A stretch of DNA of 64,000 bases from assembly GCF_001307105.1 (NCBI RefSeq), contig NZ_LGYN01000023.1:62001-126000 (forward strand). The letters are read 5' to 3'. A program made the translations under genes and the position numbers. Below, piece after piece: positions 38,953 through 48,269 of the stretch (positions are counted from its first letter, which is position 1; the number at the start of each line of letters is the position of its first letter). Under the pieces are notes generated by a model. The model worked only from the letters and a program-made list of their open reading frames with translations, ran no database searches and had not been told where the DNA came from. The stretch comes from Bacillus australimaris (GTDB lineage Bacteria > Bacillota > Bacilli > Bacillales > Bacillaceae).

Positions 38953-39825
38953 TTATTTCACAAACCCAAGCAGCATTTCGCGTAACAGCTTGCTCGCTGT
39001 ATTCGCTGTTTGGTCAGAGTGATCATATACAGGTGCTACCTCGACTAGGTCTGCGCCGACTACTTGGACATCAGATCCTGCAATCGCATGGATGGATGCA
39101 AGCAGCTCTTTTGATGTAATACCGCCAGCATCCACCGTTCCAGTACCAGGTGCATGAGCTGGGTCTAGCACATCAATGTCGATCGTCACATACACTGGAC
39201 GCCCCTTCAGCTTTGGCAATATTTGCTTCAATGGCTCCAGCACTTCAAATTTAGAAATATGCATCCCCGCTTCTTTTGCCCATTCAAATTCTTCTTTCAT
39301 CCCAGAACGGATGCCGAAAGAGTATACATTTTCAGGTCCAATAAGTCCTGCCACTTTACGAATCGGTGTCGAATGGGAAAGCGGCTCACCCTCATATTCC
39401 TCACGAAGATCCGTATGTGCGTCCATATGGATAATGGCTAAATCAGGGTATTTCTTATGCATCGCACGGAAAACCGGCCAAGACACAAGATGCTCGCCGC
39501 CCATTCCTAATGGGAACTTCCCTTTTTCTAAAATACTGTCGACATACTCTTCAATTAAATCTAAGCTTTTTTGTGCATTTCCAAAAGGAAGCGGGATGTC
39601 ACCAGCATCAAAGAATGGGACCTCGTGCAGTTCACGATCTAAATAAGGACTGTATTCCTCTAAACCAATCGATACCTCACGAATACGGTTCGGCCCAAAA
39701 CGTGAGCCTGGGCGGTAACTGACGGTCCAGTCCATCGGCATGCCGTATAAAATGACCTTAGCATCCTCCCATGTCGGTTGACTTCCAATAAACACTTTTC
39801 CTGAATAAGCCTCATCGAATCTCAT
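38953..39825 (-). CDS. speB: Agmatinase
   Basis: It hydrolyses agmatine to putrescine and urea, feeding SpeE next door. The 290-residue ureohydrolase has the binuclear manganese ligands in GGEHLVSWPV near 110, IHMDAHTDLR near 132 and VTIDIDVLDPAHAPGTGT near 212. The ATG has GGAGGAATCTTGC upstream. It follows speE on the same strand, with a hairpin terminator between the two. Confidence 0.96.
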   Translation of the reverse strand: MRFDEAYSGKVFIGSQPTWEDAKVILYGMPMDWTVSYRPGSRFGPNRIREVSIGLEEYSPYLDRELHEVPFFDAGDIPLPFGNAQKSLDLIEEYVDSILEKGKFPLGMGGEHLVSWPVFRAMHKKYPDLAIIHMDAHTDLREEYEGEPLSHSTPIRKVAGLIGPENVYSFGIRSGMKEEFEWAKEAGMHISKFEVLEPLKQILPKLKGRPVYVTIDIDVLDPAHAPGTGTVDAGGITSKELLASIHAIAGSDVQVVGADLVEVAPVYDHSDQTANTASKLLREMLLGFVK

Positions 39826-39849
39826 GCAAGATTCCTCCTTTTACGCTTC

Positions 39850-39879
39850 AAAAAATGCGCAAACTGTCATTTGCGCATT
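39850..39879 (-). terminator. Intercistronic terminator between speE and speB
   Basis: AATGCGCAAA (39854-39863) pairs with TTTGCGCATT (39870-39879) around a 6-base loop. On the minus strand TTTTTTG follows. It would lower speB relative to speE. Confidence 0.75.
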
Positions 39880-39894
39880 CTCATTTCGCTTCAT

Positions 39895-40725
39895 TTATTT
39901 GATTAAGTCGCTCACAAATTTCGGCAGAACAAATGCCGCTTTGTGCAATTCTTTTGTGTAATATTTTGTGTCAATATCAAAGAAACGGCTGTCTTCTAAA
40001 GCAAGTGGATCATATTTTTTAGAGCCAATTGTAAATGTCCAAAGACCGCTTGGATACGTTGGAATATTCGCTGTGTAAAGCTTAGTAATCGGGAAAATTT
40101 CTTTTACATCACGCTGAACATTTGTAATCAGCTCAGGTGTGAACCAAGGGTTGTCTGTTTGCGCAACGAAAATACCGTCTTCTTTCAATGCTTTAGAGAT
40201 TCCTGCATAAAATCCTTTAGAGAACAGGTTCACAGCTGGTCCAACTGGCTCAGTTGAGTCAACCATGATGACATCATACTCATTGTCAGCTTCAGCAATG
40301 TGCATAAAGCCGTCTCCGACTTTGACATCTACACGAGGATCGTCTAGTTTCCCAGCAATAGAAGGAAGGAATTTCTTCGAGTATTCAATGACCTTTCCGT
40401 CAATATCCACAAGTGTCGCTTTTTTCACACTTGGGTGTTTGAGAATTTCACGAATAACACCGCCGTCTCCTCCACCTACGACAAGAACATTTTCCGGGTT
40501 TGGATGAGTGAAAAGAGGAACATGTGCTACCATTTCGTGGTATACAAACTCGTCTTTCTCAGATGTCATCACCATGCCGTCTAAAAACAGCATATTGCCA
40601 AACTCTTCTGTTTCCACCATTTCTAAATGCTGAAAGTCTGTTTGTTCTGTGTGAAGGGTTTTGTTCACCTTCAATGTAATACCAAAATTCTTCGTTTGCT
40701 TCTCTGTATACCAAAGTTCGCTCAT
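39895..40725 (-). CDS. speE: Spermidine synthase
   Basis: It transfers aminopropyl from decarboxylated SAM to putrescine. The 276-residue product has the polyamine synthase signatures [21 protein letters not shown] near residue 78, [17 protein letters not shown] near 100 and [21 protein letters not shown] near 153. I use ATG 40725 ([16 protein letters not shown]), preceded by GAGAGGAAG; the frame continues upstream without a site. It is first in the speE-speB unit and divergent from pbpG. Confidence 0.96.
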   Translation of the reverse strand: MSELWYTEKQTKNFGITLKVNKTLHTEQTDFQHLEMVETEEFGNMLFLDGMVMTSEKDEFVYHEMVAHVPLFTHPNPENVLVVGGGDGGVIREILKHPSVKKATLVDIDGKVIEYSKKFLPSIAGKLDDPRVDVKVGDGFMHIAEADNEYDVIMVDSTEPVGPAVNLFSKGFYAGISKALKEDGIFVAQTDNPWFTPELITNVQRDVKEIFPITKLYTANIPTYPSGLWTFTIGSKKYDPLALEDSRFFDIDTKYYTKELHKAAFVLPKFVSDLIK

Positions 40726-40892
40726 TGTCCATCTTCCTCTCATCCAATAATAAACAAACATCTATTGTTAGCGCCTTTTATCGGCTATGACTATATCGAT
40801 TGTCCAAGAAAAAAGTATAGTGGATTCGTATCAAATTGTAAAGAACCGCATGAGTTCTCTTCATTTTTAATGCACGCTCCCTGCAATCACTT

Positions 40893-40922
40893 GTTTAAAA
40901 CGGTTTTCTTTGTTCCATACTG
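40893..40922 (+). promoter_or_regulatory. Forespore (sigma-F/sigma-G) promoter of pbpG
   Basis: GTTTA (40893-40897), 15 bases, then TTCCATACTG (40913-40922). The -10 core CATACTG fits sigma-G (and lacks the GG typical for sigma-F), with spacing as in the spoIIR promoter. B. subtilis pbpG is expressed in the forespore. Confidence 0.6.
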
Positions 40923-40951
40923 ATAAAAAACCGTCAAAATGGGGGCTTTGC

Positions 40952-43021
40952 ATGGACACAATCATGAGTAATAAAAAAATCCGCATGACCGTGAAAACGA
41001 TTCGAGCCTGTTTTTTTATCGGCTTGCTCGCTTTTCTATTTGCAGGCACTGTCTTTTTGACGATTCTATTAATAGCTAAATGGCAAGGTGCCCCTTCTGT
41101 TCAAGTTCCCCAATCCACGACGATTTATGCAGCCGATGGATCAAAGCTTGGAGAATCAAACTTTGGAGAAAAGAGATATTGGGTGCCACTGAAGGACATG
41201 TCCCCTCATATCAGGCAGGCGGCTGTAGCTGTTGAGGATAAAACCTTTTATGAGCATCATGGCTTTGATATAAAGCGGATGGCAGGTGCTGCGGTCGCCG
41301 ATATTCGCGCCATGGCAAAGGTACAAGGTGCCAGTACAATCACCCAGCAATATGCACGAAATCTTTATTTAGATCACGATAAAACGTGGAAACGGAAGTG
41401 GAATGAAGCCTTTTACACGATCCGTTTAGAGCAAAACTATACAAAAGATGAAATTTTAGAAGGATACTTGAACACCATTTATTATGGTCACGGAGCGTAT
41501 GGCGTGGAAGCGGCTTCCCGTCTGTATTTCGGGAAAAAAGCGAAGAACTTAACCCTCGCCGAATCTGCCCTGCTTGCCGGTATCCCTAAGGGTCCTTCTC
41601 TCTATTCCCCTTATGTAAATGAAGAGAAAGCCGGTGCAAGAAAGAATATGATTCTGAGGCAAATGCAAGAGGATGGCATGATTACAAAAAAAGCAGCCGC
41701 TGACGCTGCAAAAGAAAAACTATCCTATCGCCCTTTGCAGCAGAAGCAGCTAAAAGCAAAGCAAGCTCCGTATTTTTATGACGATGTGATTCGAGAGTTG
41801 AAACAAAGCTTAGGGTTAACAGAGGAACAGATCGAAACCTATGGACTTCACATCCAAACGACGTTAAATCCAGAATTACAGAAAATCGCCGAGAAAACGC
41901 TAAAAAACACGATGAATGCCAAATCAGATATTCAAGTCGGATTTACTGCTATCCATCCCCAAACAGGGCATGTACTTGCCCTCATTGGGGGAAGAGATTA
42001 TGAGAAAAGTCCATTCAATCGGGTGACACAAGCAAAAAGACAGCCAGGTTCAACCATGAAACCTCTTCTCTATTACATTGCCTTGCAAAATGGATTTACA
42101 CCCGCAACCGTCATGCGCAGTGAGGAAACGGTGTTTGAGCTGGATGATCAAGGAAACGGCGCTGCTTATTCGCCTAGCAATTATCACGGCTATTACGCCA
42201 ATGACGGCATTACAATGCTTCAAGCCTTAGCACTGTCTGATAATATTTATGCAGTAAAAACCCATCTATTTTTAGGAATGGATCAGCTTGTACGTGCTGG
42301 CAAGACATTTGGAATCAACGAAAAACTAGATCAAGTGCCATCTCTTGCCCTAGGTACATCTCCTGTTAAACCAATTGAAATGACCAATGCTTACGCCATG
42401 CTGGTCAATGGAGGAAAACGCGTCAAACCAACCTTTATAACGAAAGTAACCGATGCAAAAGGCAACGTGCTTTTTGAAGAGAAACAAAAACGAGAGCAAG
42501 TCCTAGATGAAAAAGCAGCTTTTGTCACCACCGACATGATGTCAGGCATGTTCAATGATCAATTAAACGGCTATACAAGTGTCACTGGCCGCACCATTAT
42601 GAAGGATCTTACGCGAACATATGGTGGAAAATCGGGGACGACAGGAGCCGACAGCTGGATGATCGGCTTCTCTCCTCAGCTCGTCACAGGTGTATGGACG
42701 GGCTATGATAAAGGGCGCACCATTGACTCGGTTGAAGAAACCGCCTATGCAAAAAAACTATGGGCTTCCTTTATGGAATCAGCCCTCTCGAAGCAGCCAG
42801 CCTCCTCCTTCATGCCGCCAGACGGTGTAAAAGGTGTGTATATAAATCCAAAAACTGGCGACCTCGCAGGTCCAGGATGTGAATCTAAAGTATTCACCTA
42901 TTTTATAGAAGGAACAGAGCCGACAGGTGTCTGCTATGGTGCTGAAGACAAAGCCTCTGAGCAGGACCCGGTTCAAGATCAACAGCCAAAGAAATGGTGG
43001 GAAAAGTGGCTGAAACGTTAA
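40952..43021 (+). CDS. pbpG: Penicillin-binding protein 2D (class A, PbpG)
   Basis: A bifunctional murein polymerase used with PbpF in spore germ cell wall synthesis. The 689-residue protein has one N-terminal helix (CFFIGLLAFLFAGTVFL), a glycosyltransferase GT51 domain with VAVEDKTFYEHHGFD near 85 and GASTITQQYARNLY near 125, and a transpeptidase domain. The latter has the nucleophile motif PGSTMKPLLYY near 370, SDNIY near 430 and KSGTTGADSW near 560. Start ATG 40952 matches the B. subtilis N terminus and has GGGGGC upstream. It has its own forespore promoter. Confidence 0.95.
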   Translation: MDTIMSNKKIRMTVKTIRACFFIGLLAFLFAGTVFLTILLIAKWQGAPSVQVPQSTTIYAADGSKLGESNFGEKRYWVPLKDMSPHIRQAAVAVEDKTFYEHHGFDIKRMAGAAVADIRAMAKVQGASTITQQYARNLYLDHDKTWKRKWNEAFYTIRLEQNYTKDEILEGYLNTIYYGHGAYGVEAASRLYFGKKAKNLTLAESALLAGIPKGPSLYSPYVNEEKAGARKNMILRQMQEDGMITKKAAADAAKEKLSYRPLQQKQLKAKQAPYFYDDVIRELKQSLGLTEEQIETYGLHIQTTLNPELQKIAEKTLKNTMNAKSDIQVGFTAIHPQTGHVLALIGGRDYEKSPFNRVTQAKRQPGSTMKPLLYYIALQNGFTPATVMRSEETVFELDDQGNGAAYSPSNYHGYYANDGITMLQALALSDNIYAVKTHLFLGMDQLVRAGKTFGINEKLDQVPSLALGTSPVKPIEMTNAYAMLVNGGKRVKPTFITKVTDAKGNVLFEEKQKREQVLDEKAAFVTTDMMSGMFNDQLNGYTSVTGRTIMKDLTRTYGGKSGTTGADSWMIGFSPQLVTGVWTGYDKGRTIDSVEETAYAKKLWASFMESALSKQPASSFMPPDGVKGVYINPKTGDLAGPGCESKVFTYFIEGTEPTGVCYGAEDKASEQDPVQDQQPKKWWEKWLKR

Positions 43022-43024
43022 AAA

Positions 43025-43070
43025 GGACATGAAAAACCCCGAGATTTGCATCTCGGGATTCTCCATGTCC
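43025..43070. terminator. Nested hairpin between pbpG and ywhD
   Basis: An inner stem CCCGAGAT/ATCTCGGG (43038-43057) is nested in an outer stem GGACATG/CATGTCC (43025-43031 and 43064-43070). A-rich and T-poor flanks make it an atypical terminator for the convergent genes. Confidence 0.6.
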
Positions 43071-43145
43071 TAGCTTTAACACTAGTTTACTCAAAAAACG
43101 GATGGATTTGGTAGAAACCTGCCATTCTTCATAAAAATTTCACAA

Positions 43146-43664
43146 TTATTCAGGGACAGCCAAACCTTCTTTTAATTCATCTGTGGATGCTTCCCATAGC
43201 GCTTCATTGTGACCCTTCAAGAAATCAGCAAGCACCTTTTTCGATACGTCATCCATATGACTGACAACGATTTTTCGCTTCATTGATTTATCCATAAGAT
43301 TCACATGCTCAGGGAGTGACTTATACCCGCGGCGGATCGAACGGTCAACGGTCATTTCGCATGCCGTCACGCCAGCATAATAAGGACCTTCTTCTCTGCG
43401 GTCAATCGTCACCCATACGAGCCAATACGGTTTTCCGTTCGGCACCTCTTCTTTTGTTTTCAAGAATTTAATTCCTTTTTCGACGGCACTTCTTGCATGC
43501 ATCGCACCAATATCAATGACAGCTTCCTTTTCCTCTACATCAATGATGACTGGCGAGATATTATCAAGGCTGAGTGCACCTGCCCCAAAGCCTCCATGTC
43601 CGTCGGTTGCATCTGTTTTTTTAATGATGTTAAAACCAATTGGTTTCTTCTTTTTACCTTCCAT
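43146..43664 (-). CDS. ywhD: YwhD family protein
   Basis: A 172-residue protein of the conserved Bacillus YwhD family, role unknown. It begins MEGKKKKPIGFNIIKKTDATDG and contains GAMHARSAVEKGIKFLKTK and WLVWVTIDRREEGPYYAGVTA. It has no membrane helix or known catalytic motif. The ATG has AGGAGG eight bases upstream. It follows ywhC closely (12 bases), so the two share an operon. Confidence 0.85.
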   Translation of the reverse strand: MEGKKKKPIGFNIIKKTDATDGHGGFGAGALSLDNISPVIIDVEEKEAVIDIGAMHARSAVEKGIKFLKTKEEVPNGKPYWLVWVTIDRREEGPYYAGVTACEMTVDRSIRRGYKSLPEHVNLMDKSMKRKIVVSHMDDVSKKVLADFLKGHNEALWEASTDELKEGLAVPE

Positions 43665-43676
43665 TCATTAAACCTC

Positions 43677-44339
43677 CTAAAGCAGCGGCTTCAAAATAAG
43701 ATTAAACCAGTGTATGATTTGATCACGCATTCCGATCAATGGACCAAAAACAAATTGTCCTAGCGGCGTGATCACAAAAATGAGAAAAATGATGATCCCA
43801 TATTGCTCAAATTGCGTCATTTTTGCACGAATACCAGGACTGACCACGTCCTCAATGATACGATATCCATCCAGCGGCGGAAGCGGCAATAAGTTGAATA
43901 GGAACAAGATGACGTTCAAGTTAATAAAGATCTGGAAGAAATAATCGACTCCCGGCTCAAAGCGCATGATCCATTCCCCGCCAAACTTCTGAAGAAGCAC
44001 ATACACCAAAAAGCCCAAAAACGCTAAAATCAAATTGCTTAAAGGTCCAGCAATGGAGACACAAATCCCTGCTAAGCGCGGGTTTTTAAAATGATAACGA
44101 TTCACCGGTACCGGTCTCGCCCAGCCAAACCCGGCCACAAAGATCAAAATCGTCCCGAATATATCCAAATGCTTCAGTGGATTTAACGTGAGTCTCCCTT
44201 GATTTTTGGCTGTTGGGTCTCCGAAACGGTACGCAACATATGCATGCGCCAGCTCGTGCATCGTAAATGCGACAACAAGCGTAATAGCGACATATGGAAT
44301 AAGTTCTAATGGATAAACAAGAAATTGGTTCAAAGGCAT
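43677..44339 (-). CDS. ywhC: Site-2-protease family intramembrane metalloprotease YwhC
   Basis: A 220-residue integral membrane M50-family protein with four to five helices. The zinc motif is VAFTMHELAHAYVAYRFGD (HExxH at about residues 28-32) with the third ligand region NLLPLPPLDGYRI near 160, so the active site is complete. It lacks a PDZ domain. Its substrate is unknown. Start ATG 44339 (MPLNQFLVYPLEL) follows GAGGGATTC. It is cotranscribed with ywhD and divergent from ywhB, the order seen in B. subtilis. Confidence 0.9.
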   Translation of the reverse strand: MPLNQFLVYPLELIPYVAITLVVAFTMHELAHAYVAYRFGDPTAKNQGRLTLNPLKHLDIFGTILIFVAGFGWARPVPVNRYHFKNPRLAGICVSIAGPLSNLILAFLGFLVYVLLQKFGGEWIMRFEPGVDYFFQIFINLNVILFLFNLLPLPPLDGYRIIEDVVSPGIRAKMTQFEQYGIIIFLIFVITPLGQFVFGPLIGMRDQIIHWFNLILKPLL

Positions 44340-44446
44340 GAATCCCTCTTTCTTTCTATACAATGATTTACTTCATTCAGTATACTATAAGAAGTCCCTT
44401 AAACTAAAGGGAAGCGTAGCATGAAAGGAAAAAGGAGGTTATTACA

Positions 44447-44632
44447 TTGCCGATCATCACCGTTCAAATGCTTGAAGGAAGAACAGACGAGCAGAAAAGA
44501 GCCCTTGTGGAGAAAGTCACTAATGCCGTTGTGGAAACAACAGGCGCAGGTGCAGAAAAAGTCTCTGTCATTATTGAAGAAATGAAAAAAGAACACTATG
44601 CCGTAGCAGGAAAGCGAATGAGCGACCTGTAA
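44447..44632 (+). CDS. ywhB: 4-oxalocrotonate tautomerase family protein YwhB
   Basis: A 61-residue tautomerase monomer. The TTG start is followed by CCG, so after removal of Met the N-terminal catalytic proline is exposed, as required (PIITVQMLEGRTDEQKRAL). The rest fits the beta-alpha-beta fold, with SVIIEEMKKEHYAVAGKR near the end. Hexamers keto-enol isomerise dienols; the physiological substrate is unknown. AAAGGAGG lies nine bases upstream of the TTG. Confidence 0.93.
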   Translation: MPIITVQMLEGRTDEQKRALVEKVTNAVVETTGAGAEKVSVIIEEMKKEHYAVAGKRMSDL

Positions 44633-44639
44633 GCATAAA

Positions 44640-44674
44640 AAAAGGACAAACACTTTTTCGGTGTTTGTCCTTTT
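44640..44674. terminator. Bidirectional terminator ywhB / metzincin
   Basis: AAAAGGACAAACAC (44640-44653) pairs perfectly with GTGTTTGTCCTTTT (44661-44674) around a 7-base loop. A and T runs allow use by both convergent genes. Confidence 0.95.
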
Positions 44675-44684
44675 GTCTCTTACC

Positions 44685-45497
44685 TTATCTGTACCAAGCT
44701 TTATTACGGTTCACTTGATTTTTATGAGCTGCATCAAAGTAGTCAACTGTGTAGGAATAATCATAATTCATTAAGCAGACAATGCCGCTGCCTTGAGGGT
44801 CATGAGGCAAACCAAAGTTATGACCGTATTCATGTGTAGCCGCTTTTGCTGTATTCGCTGTTCCTTGGTCAAGATTAACGGCGAATGCACTTCCACTTGG
44901 TGCACTATTGTAGACATAAGCGATTCCGCCAGCATCAAAGTTTGGATTTGCTGTAAATCCAGTGACAAAATCGTATCCTCTGCCATCAAAGCTGCGCGCA
45001 AGGTTGGAAAGAATTTGTGATGAATTTGATCCCGAAGACGTCCAAGATCCTACTGCTTGTACGACAAAGTCCACATCATGATCACGGTTAAACGTGACAT
45101 CTGCTTGCTCGATGATGTTGACAATCCGTGTTTGCCAGTCACTATATTTCGCACGATACTGCGCATCAGCTACTGCATAGACCGTCACTTTCTGACTGCC
45201 TGTACTAGCTTTTGTTGAAATAGAATCTCCTGTATTTGCTTTAAAGGTTCTAGACCCTACCTGCTTACCAGACTCATCTAATACCTTTGTTGTCACATCT
45301 TGTTCAATTGAAGGTGCTGTCGTCAAATCTTTAAAACTGTTTGCTTTTGGCAACCCCTCACCAATGTGGGTTTCGAACGGCGCATGACCATGATCATGCC
45401 CATGACCTTCACTCGTGACTGGTGCTGAAGCTGAACTTACCCCCGGTATCAAACTACCTACCAATAAAAATGATAAAAAGACTGAACGCTTTTTCAT
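44685..45497 (-). CDS. Secreted metzincin-type zinc metalloprotease
   Basis: A 270-residue exported protease. The signal peptide is MKKRSVFLSFLLVGSLIPGVSSASA, followed by a His/Asp-rich pro-region (EGHGHDHGHAPFE). The zinc motif is TKAATHEYGHNFGLPHD (HExxHxxGxxH) near residue 215, and the Met-turn is in IVCLMNYDYS about 20 residues later. This is the metzincin pattern. Similar short metalloproteases are described from B. pumilus as astacin/adamalysin-like (MprBp); I believe this is the same family but have not verified it. ATG 45497 has AAAGGAGGGATAGGA upstream. A long upstream region holds its promoter. Confidence 0.85.
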   Translation of the reverse strand: MKKRSVFLSFLLVGSLIPGVSSASAPVTSEGHGHDHGHAPFETHIGEGLPKANSFKDLTTAPSIEQDVTTKVLDESGKQVGSRTFKANTGDSISTKASTGSQKVTVYAVADAQYRAKYSDWQTRIVNIIEQADVTFNRDHDVDFVVQAVGSWTSSGSNSSQILSNLARSFDGRGYDFVTGFTANPNFDAGGIAYVYNSAPSGSAFAVNLDQGTANTAKAATHEYGHNFGLPHDPQGSGIVCLMNYDYSYTVDYFDAAHKNQVNRNKAWYR

Positions 45498-45791
45498 TCC
45501 TATCCCTCCTTTGTTTTTCACAAAGTTATATATTCACTGAAAATTCACCATTTTCCTTCTCTTCAGTCAAAAACAGGGAATTGGATGCACAAGAAGAAAG
45601 TCGAATTACGTCATTTTCACTAATTTTTCGGATATTTTGACACACATTTCATCGAAAAATAGCGCTTTTGGTCTAGGCCATTTACCTAGTAAACACCCAT
45701 GTTTTAAGAAATGATGGCATAGACCCAGTGACATATCTGAAAGAAACAAAAAATGATATTAGAAAAGATAAATTCACACTTTACTGATACG
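45498..45791. other. Metzincin / monooxygenase divergent intergenic region
   Basis: About 290 bases without a gene. The minus strand should contain the protease promoter; a TTGACT hexamer appears in TTTTTGACTGAAG near 45566-45578 but its -10 is weak. The plus-strand end leads into the shared 32-base element of the sulfur cluster. Confidence 0.4.
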
Positions 45792-45823
45792 AATTATACT
45801 TCTTTGCGATTCTCCCTTATGAT
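45792..45823 (+). promoter_or_regulatory. Sulfur-cluster promoter element A
   Basis: AATTATACTT, 13 bases, CCTTATGAT. The same element with the same spacing lies at 48176-48207. TATGAT can serve as a -10, while the -35 position is poor, so an activator (the LysR protein encoded between the two copies) may bind the AATTATACTT part. Confidence 0.6.
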
Positions 45824-45869
45824 GAAGAACATAAAACATGGCTATTTCAAAACAGAAGGGACGATCTGC

Positions 45870-47198
45870 ATGTCTGAAAAAAAGCACATACAATTTGGAT
45901 TAATGTTACATGGTCCAGGAGGTCACATGAATGCATGGAAGGATGAATCAGTTCCAGCAGATGCAAGTGTTAACATTGATTATTATCAAGCGATGGCAAA
46001 AAAAGCAGAAGCAGCGGGTTTCCGTTTTGTCTTTGTCGCTGATGGCTTATATATTCACGAACATTCGATTCCTCATTTCTTGAACCGATTTGAACCATTA
46101 ACCATTTTATCTGCTCTTGCTGCGGTTACTAAACAAATTGGACTTGTGGGCACTGTATCCACTTCCTACAGCGAGCCCTTTACCATTGCCAGACAATTTG
46201 CCTCTTTGGATAAATTAAGTAAAGGCCGGGCAGGGTGGAATGTTGTGACTTCACCATTAGAAGGTTCTGCTGAAAATCACATCATCCGTTCGCATCCTAG
46301 CCACTCGCTTCGATACGAAATTGCAGAAGAGTACTTACATGTAGTGAATGGGCTTTGGAGCTCTTGGGAAGAAGATGCTTTTATAAGAGATCGATCAACA
46401 GGTGTGTTCTTCGATCGAGAGAAATTGCACACATTAAACCATCATGGCAAGCACTTTTCTGTCAAAGGCCCTTTAAATATTGAGCGCTCTGAACAAGGTC
46501 AGCCCGTGATTTTCCAGGCAGGCGCTTCAGAGGCGGGAAAAGATTTAGCCGCAAAAGAAGCAGACGCTGTATTTACAAATGCCGATTCACTTGAAAAGGC
46601 AAAAGCCTATTACCGCGACGTGAAAAATAGAGCCGAAGCGTTTGGCCGAAAACCATCTGATATTAAAATATTCCCTGGCATTCACCCGATTACAGGGAAA
46701 ACAGTCGAAGAAGCTGAAGAAAAGTATGAAGCCATAAAACATTTGGTCTCTATTGAAGAAGCCTTGCATTACCTGGGCAGGTTCTTTGATCATTTGGATT
46801 TCAGTCAATTCCCGCTTGATGAACCTTTCCCTGATATCGGTGACGCTGGTTCAAACAGCTTCCAATCTACAACAGAATCCATTAAAAAGAGGGCTAAAGA
46901 ACAACATTTGACCTTAAGAGAAGTCGCTTTACAAGTGACCACCCCAAAAAGTGCCTTTTTCGGTACTTACGAACAAGTGGCAGACCAATTGATTCAATGG
47001 ATTGAAGAGGACGCCGCCGATGGGTTTATTTTTGGCGCTCCAATTTTAGCTAGTGGTTTATCCGAATGGACGGAGTACGTCATCCCGATATTAATTGAAA
47101 GAGGATATTACGATCCAAATTATCCTGCTCACACCCTTCGCGAAAATTTGGGTCTGCCTATTAAGAAGAATCAGTTTCTGAAACAAACAGTGAAATAA
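45870..47198 (+). CDS. FMN-dependent monooxygenase of the NtaA/SnaA/DszA family
   Basis: A 442-residue bacterial luciferase-like monooxygenase that uses reduced flavin. Hallmarks are [49 protein letters not shown] near 115 and [21 protein letters not shown] near 220. It resembles CmoJ/YtnJ and YxeK of the B. subtilis S-alkylcysteine and S-(2-succino)cysteine salvage routes. ATG 45870 follows GAAGGGA. It is transcribed alone, ending at a 17-pair terminator, but carries the same promoter element as the operon at 48270, which indicates joint control. Confidence 0.85.
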   Translation: MSEKKHIQFGLMLHGPGGHMNAWKDESVPADASVNIDYYQAMAKKAEAAGFRFVFVADGLYIHEHSIPHFLNRFEPLTILSALAAVTKQIGLVGTVSTSYSEPFTIARQFASLDKLSKGRAGWNVVTSPLEGSAENHIIRSHPSHSLRYEIAEEYLHVVNGLWSSWEEDAFIRDRSTGVFFDREKLHTLNHHGKHFSVKGPLNIERSEQGQPVIFQAGASEAGKDLAAKEADAVFTNADSLEKAKAYYRDVKNRAEAFGRKPSDIKIFPGIHPITGKTVEEAEEKYEAIKHLVSIEEALHYLGRFFDHLDFSQFPLDEPFPDIGDAGSNSFQSTTESIKKRAKEQHLTLREVALQVTTPKSAFFGTYEQVADQLIQWIEEDAADGFIFGAPILASGLSEWTEYVIPILIERGYYDPNYPAHTLRENLGLPIKKNQFLKQTVK

Positions 47199-47199
47199 A

Positions 47200-47239
47200 C
47201 ATGAAAAGGGGTTAGCACAATGGCTAGCCCCTTTTCATG
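47200..47239. terminator. Long bidirectional terminator monooxygenase / LysR
   Basis: Arms of 17 bases (47200-47216 and 47223-47239) pair with one G-U pair around a 6-base loop. It lies between the convergent monooxygenase and LysR genes and includes the LysR stop region. Confidence 0.9.
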
Positions 47240-48119
47240 AAGTTCGATGCAATCGATTTTCAATAAGATCAATAAACTGGAGTACAGCTCTTCCAGGCGT
47301 ATCATTTGTTTTCCTTAATAGGCCAACTGGCGGGGAAACTTGAATGCCCTTTATTTCTAATACCTTCGTACCTGGGAGTGTAAAAGAATGAGCCGTTCGT
47401 GTAAAAAGAGACACTCCTAATCCAGCCTGAACATAGTGTTTATGGGACATGCTACTCGTAATCTCTAACTTATTGTAATTGGTCCCAATAGCGTCAACGA
47501 TTTGTTGTTCAATTTGGATACGGATGGGGCAATTATGGGGCGTGAATAATATGGTCTCATTTTCTAAATCTGTTACCTCCACTGTATCTTTTTCCGCCAA
47601 TGGATGAGAAGACGGGACAAGCAAAACAATATCATCTTGAAAAAGCGGCTTATAGCTATTTTCCATCGAAGCCTCTGGTGCGCCGCAAATCGCAAAATCA
47701 ATCTCATCATGAGAAAGCAAGGAACTCAGTGTATTTGCATCGGCTACTTGCACAGAAAATTCTACATTCGGAAACCTTTCCTTGAATTCTGCAAGGAGCG
47801 CCGGGAACTCTAAACTGGCTGTGGGCTCAGAAACACCGATGCGAATTAATCCCGCAATGCCCACCTCTAAGTCTTGGAGCGTTTTCGTCAGTTTCTCATA
47901 TTCATTGAGTAAAGAATTGGCTCTTTCATAAAAAAGCTGTCCTGATGCTGTTAACTTTAGGGTCTTCCCTCGTTCTAAAAGCTTCTCTCCAATTTCCTCT
48001 TCTAAATGTTTGATGTGCAAAGTGATGGTTGGCTGAGAATAATTCAGCGCTTCTGCTGCTTTTAAAAAATTGCCGTATTTCACAATGGTGGCAAAGGTGC
48101 GTATCGCTCGAATCTCCAT
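47235..48119 (-). CDS. LysR-type regulator of the sulfur salvage cluster (YtlI-like)
   Basis: A 294-residue LysR family activator. The N-terminal winged helix (MEIRAIRTFATIVKYGNFLKAAEALNYSQPTITLHIKHLE, 1-60) is followed by a linker helix and a periplasmic-binding-like effector domain (about 90-290). It lies between the monooxygenase gene and the divergent eight-gene operon. By content the cluster resembles the ytmI operon that YtlI activates in B. subtilis, so it probably controls both units in response to a sulfur signal such as O-acetylserine; this is inference. Its promoter shares the 150-base gap with the operon. Confidence 0.85.
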   Translation of the reverse strand: MEIRAIRTFATIVKYGNFLKAAEALNYSQPTITLHIKHLEEEIGEKLLERGKTLKLTASGQLFYERANSLLNEYEKLTKTLQDLEVGIAGLIRIGVSEPTASLEFPALLAEFKERFPNVEFSVQVADANTLSSLLSHDEIDFAICGAPEASMENSYKPLFQDDIVLLVPSSHPLAEKDTVEVTDLENETILFTPHNCPIRIQIEQQIVDAIGTNYNKLEITSSMSHKHYVQAGLGVSLFTRTAHSFTLPGTKVLEIKGIQVSPPVGLLRKTNDTPGRAVLQFIDLIENRLHRTS

Positions 48120-48175
48120 GAAAACCCCTCTTTTTCCTGTATTTTAAATATCTGAATCGTGTATTTATGATTACT

Positions 48176-48207
48176 AATTATACTTTTCTATTGGTTTGCC
48201 TTATTAT
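48176..48207 (+). promoter_or_regulatory. Sulfur-cluster promoter element B
   Basis: AATTATACTT, 13 bases, CCTTATTAT, identical in layout to element A (45792-45823). Upstream, TTAnnnnTAC also agrees between the two. It sits 63 bases before the operon start and inside the LysR divergent region. Confidence 0.6.
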
Positions 48208-48269
48208 AATTTATATTATTGACTATTCCAAGTTGTTTAAAAGGAATTATATGAAGTGGAGGTGACGAA

